Source: Okapia johnstoni (lineage: Eukaryota > Chordata > Mammalia > Artiodactyla > Giraffidae). From it: 64,000 nucleotides of DNA. The DNA is taken from contig JAGTYA010000026.1 in assembly GCA_024291935.2 (NCBI GenBank), positions 10,334,001 through 10,398,000 of the forward strand. Direction: 5' to 3'. Below the pieces are notes generated by a model, which saw nothing but the letters and a program-made list of their open reading frames with translations, was not told where the DNA came from and did no database searches. The position numbers and the translations under genes are program-made. Within the stretch, counting starts at the first letter, position 1. Each line of letters opens with the position of its first letter. Positions 61,720 to 64,000 of this stretch are shown here, piece by piece.

Positions 61720-61878
61720 CTGGTTTATTGCCAGCCTGTCATGTGCCCAGCACTGTACTAAAAGCATTGCGTTGAATCCTTGCCACAAACCTGTGAGGTA
61801 GGTTACCCTCATTGCCCCGATTTTAAAGATGGACAAACTGAGGCTCTGTAAGGTTTGACATGAGCTGGGTGACTTGCC
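61720..61878 (-). mobile_element. MIR SINE relic
   Basis: Reverse MIR: tgtgcccagcactgtacta, then aaagatggacaaactgaggc. Confidence 0.75.
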
Positions 61879-62098
61879 CTGGGCTTCCCGGGTGGCTCAG
61901 CAGTAAAGAATTCGCCTGCAATGCAGGAGATGCAGGTTCGATCCCTGGGTCAGGAAGATCCCCTGGGGAAGGGCATGGCAACCCACTCCAGTATTCTTGT
62001 GTGGGAAATCCCATGGACAGAGGAGCCTAGTGGGCTACAGTCCATAGCGTTGCACAGAGTCAGACACGACTGAAGTGACTTAGCATGCACACATGCAT
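61879..62098 (+). mobile_element. Bov-tA SINE, full length
   Basis: gggcttcccgggtggctcag to cagacacgactgaagtgac; an intact-looking copy inserted in a MIR. Confidence 0.93.
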
Positions 62099-62156
62099 GG
62101 GTAACTTGTCCGTGGTCACCTTGCTGGCTAGTGGCTGGGATTTGAAACCAGGCAGG

Positions 62157-62290
62157 GGACTTCCCTGGCTGTCCAGTGGTTAAGGCTGGCTCTTCCATTG
62201 CAGGAGGTGCGGGTTCCATTCCTGGTTGGGGAAGTAAGATCCCACATGCCTCACTGCTTGGCCAAAAATAATAATAAATAAAAATAAAAC
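62157..62290 (+). mobile_element. CHR-type SINE
   Basis: ggggacttccctggctgtcc, then agtaagatcccacatgcc and an A/T-rich tail (aataataataaataaaaa). Confidence 0.9.
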
Positions 62291-62317
62291 CAGCAGACTG
62301 ACTCTCCAACTTGTGTT

Positions 62318-62546
62318 CTGCATTCAGTCATGTCTGTCTCTTTGTGACCCCATGGACTGTAGCCCGCCAGGCTCCTCTGTCCATGGGAGTGGACAAGAAT
62401 ACTTATCCCAGGCAAGAATACTGGAGTGGGTTGCCAGTTCCTTCTCCAGGGGATCTTCCCAACCCGAGGGTGGAACCTATGTCTCTTACATCTCCTGCAT
62501 TGGCAGGCGGGTTCTTTACCACTAGCGCCACTTGGGAAGCCCCTCT
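62318..62546 (-). mobile_element. Bov-tA SINE
   Basis: Reverse copy from agtcatgtctgtctctttg to cgccacttgggaagcccc. A short internal duplication (acaagaatacttatccc) precedes the usual aggcaagaatactgg. Confidence 0.92.
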
Positions 62547-62552
62547 TATGTA

Positions 62553-62759
62553 CTTATGAGATTAAGAACACCTTTGTCATCAGAGTTAGAGGCTCTGCTG
62601 TGAGAAAATTCATGGTCAGAAGTGGAGTCGTTTCCATTGATTGGAGTAGTCTTAACCATGTACCACTCCGGTAAATGGAAACAACTCCACTTCTGACCAT
62701 GAATTTGTTCAGGGCAAAGCCTCTAACTCTGATGACAAAGGGGTTATTAATCCCATAAG
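62553..62759. repeat. Large near-perfect inverted repeat (about 207 bp)
   Basis: Left arm 62,553-62,638 and right arm 62,674-62,759 are reverse complements at about 77 of 86 positions by eye, with a 35-base centre that itself has ggagt...actcc pairing. The shared text includes tttgtcatcagagttagagg and attcatggtcagaagtggag. The outer part of the right arm merges into a reverse MIR. Confidence 0.9.
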
Positions 62760-62918
62760 AAAGATGAGGAAAGTGGCTCCAGAGGGATTAGGCAACTTGC
62801 TGAAGGTCGCAGAGTGATGAGAGAGGACAGCTAGGGAGTTAAGTCTGCAGGCGCCACGCCTCCTCCATCCTGCCTTCCTATCTTGGCTGGTGTGATCGTG
62901 TGTTGATAACTGGCTGAG

Positions 62919-63090
62919 GGACTTCTCTGATGGTCCAGTGGCTAAGACTCCGTGCTTCCAATGCAGGGAGCACAGGTTCCATCCCTGGTCTGGGAACTAG
63001 ATCCCACATGCCACAACTACACGTTTGCATGCCACAACTAAGACCTGGCACAGCCAAATAAATACAATAATACATTTTTTTAAAAAAAGA
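62919..63090 (+). mobile_element. CHR-type SINE
   Basis: gggacttctctgatggtcc, agactccgtgcttccaatg, gggaactagatcccacatg, then the tail gccaaataaatacaataa. Confidence 0.9.
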
Positions 63091-63324
63091 TAATTGGCTG
63101 ATGGAACACTTCTAGACTACATCTTGCCCTTTGACCCGTCCCAACTTCCATCCTCACTACAGGCAGGGCAGCCCAAGGGCAGACAGCAGTGGCCGATGCA
63201 AGGAGAGGATGAAAACCACAAGCCCTGAAATGTAAGCTGGGCAGGGCAGGCACGCTTGTCTCCTTCCCTGCTGGCACAGGGTCTGGCACATAGTAGTGGT
63301 TCAATGAAAATTGTAAACATTTTA

Positions 63325-63605
63325 AAAAATGAAGGCAAACTTTACATACCATGAAATACCTCGGCCATAAGTATACAGTCTGGTGAGTTATGACAAATGT
63401 AAACATCATGTAATATTTCCATCAGAGTTCCCTCCCACCTGCCTCTTCCAGACAATCCCCACCTCCCAGAGGCAACAGTGATCCTGACCTCTATCATCAT
63501 GGATCAGATTTGCCTGCTCTTGAATTTCATATATATGGAATTATTCCGTGTGTACCTTTTTTTTGCTCCTGGCATCTTTTGCTCAGATGCTTGATATCTA
63601 TGTGT
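63325..63605 (+). mobile_element. L1 3' end relic
   Basis: taagtatacagtctggtgag, tatgacaaatgtaaacatc, cagacaatccccacctccc and atatatggaattattccgtg follow the 3' region of an old mammalian L1. Confidence 0.7.
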
Positions 63606-64000
63606 TGGATAAAGGAACAAAAGGGCAGAGCAATAGCAGTTGTAATCAGGCGAGGGACGTCACGGGGCGAACAGGTGATGGGGAACACAGAGGCAGGTAT
63701 TGCTCTGAGCAGGGAGCTAGCCTCGGATGGCTGCCCTGGAATGAAGACTAACAAGATGCAAGCCGAGTAGAGGAACCAGGCAGAGGCTAAGTGGGGCTCA
63801 GGCACCAGATCTGGGATGGAGGGGGATTCTGAGCCTCAAGCAGTGAGACTTCAAGCTCCTTCTGGATCTCCCCTAAGCCCCAAACTAACTCTTTCCCTTC
63901 TACTCATTTGGGAGAACTTCTGGGAAGAGCTGACACCTCGGAGACCAGAAAGCTGAGGAAAACCCAGCCAGGCAGCTGGGACAAGAAAGAGTGCCTCCCC

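Larger units (their letters stand above)
61181..64000. other. Upstream flank of LRRC10B
   Basis: No gene recognised. MIR in reverse (61,720-61,878), five ruminant or CHR SINEs between 61,879 and 63,090, a large near-palindrome (62,553-62,759) and an L1 3' end relic (63,325-63,605). The last 400 bases hold nothing I can name. Confidence 0.7.

Overview
This is mammalian nuclear DNA from a ruminant. Introns hold many Bov-tA/Bov-A2 SINEs (ruminant-specific) and CHR-type SINEs (cetartiodactyl), several with clean target-site duplications, over a background of ancient MIR, L2, L1 and hAT relics. Exon order and gene neighbourhood match the SYT7-LRRC10B interval (human 11q12.2; by synteny a bovid chromosome 29-type region). 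Species cannot be fixed from the sequence alone.

Layout. About 1-55.5 kb on the + strand is SYT7 (synaptotagmin-7), a membrane-anchored, high-affinity Ca2+ sensor for vesicle and lysosome exocytosis. The first coding exon lies upstream, so 1-18,423 is the 3' part of intron 1. Visible exons are the transmembrane exon (18,424-18,527), a short linker exon (23,117-23,196), four in-frame linker cassette exons (27,333; 28,368; 31,972; 36,276), a constitutive linker exon (41,256), two C2A exons (45,776; 49,027), two C2B exons (49,694; 52,053) and a 3' UTR of about 3.3 kb ending at an AATAAA at 55,454. About 4 kb of intergenic DNA follows. LRRC10B then lies convergently on the - strand as a single-exon gene of 292 codons (59,774-60,652) with a GC-rich, CpG-dense promoter. 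The rest, to 64,000, is a SINE-rich upstream flank.

Two defects in SYT7 stand out. First, the exon for the start of C2B should lie between 49,196 and 49,694 and is absent; splice phases across the gap are incompatible and would give an immediate stop. Second, the third cassette exon (31,972-32,341) is 370 nt where its neighbours are multiples of three; the reading frame switches at a run of five Cs at 32,182-32,186, consistent with one extra C. Assembly or base-call error is the simplest explanation for both.

Regulatory candidates: a tandem pair of RE1/NRSF-like sites in intron 1 (7,207 and 7,245), a third RE1-like site inside an L2 (13,084), RFX X-boxes in the LRRC10B promoter (60,940) and in a SYT7 intron (43,169), and a CTCF-like site in the SYT7 3' UTR (53,707). 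A 207-bp near-palindrome lies at 62,553-62,759. No undescribed protein system was found; the new material is structural and regulatory.
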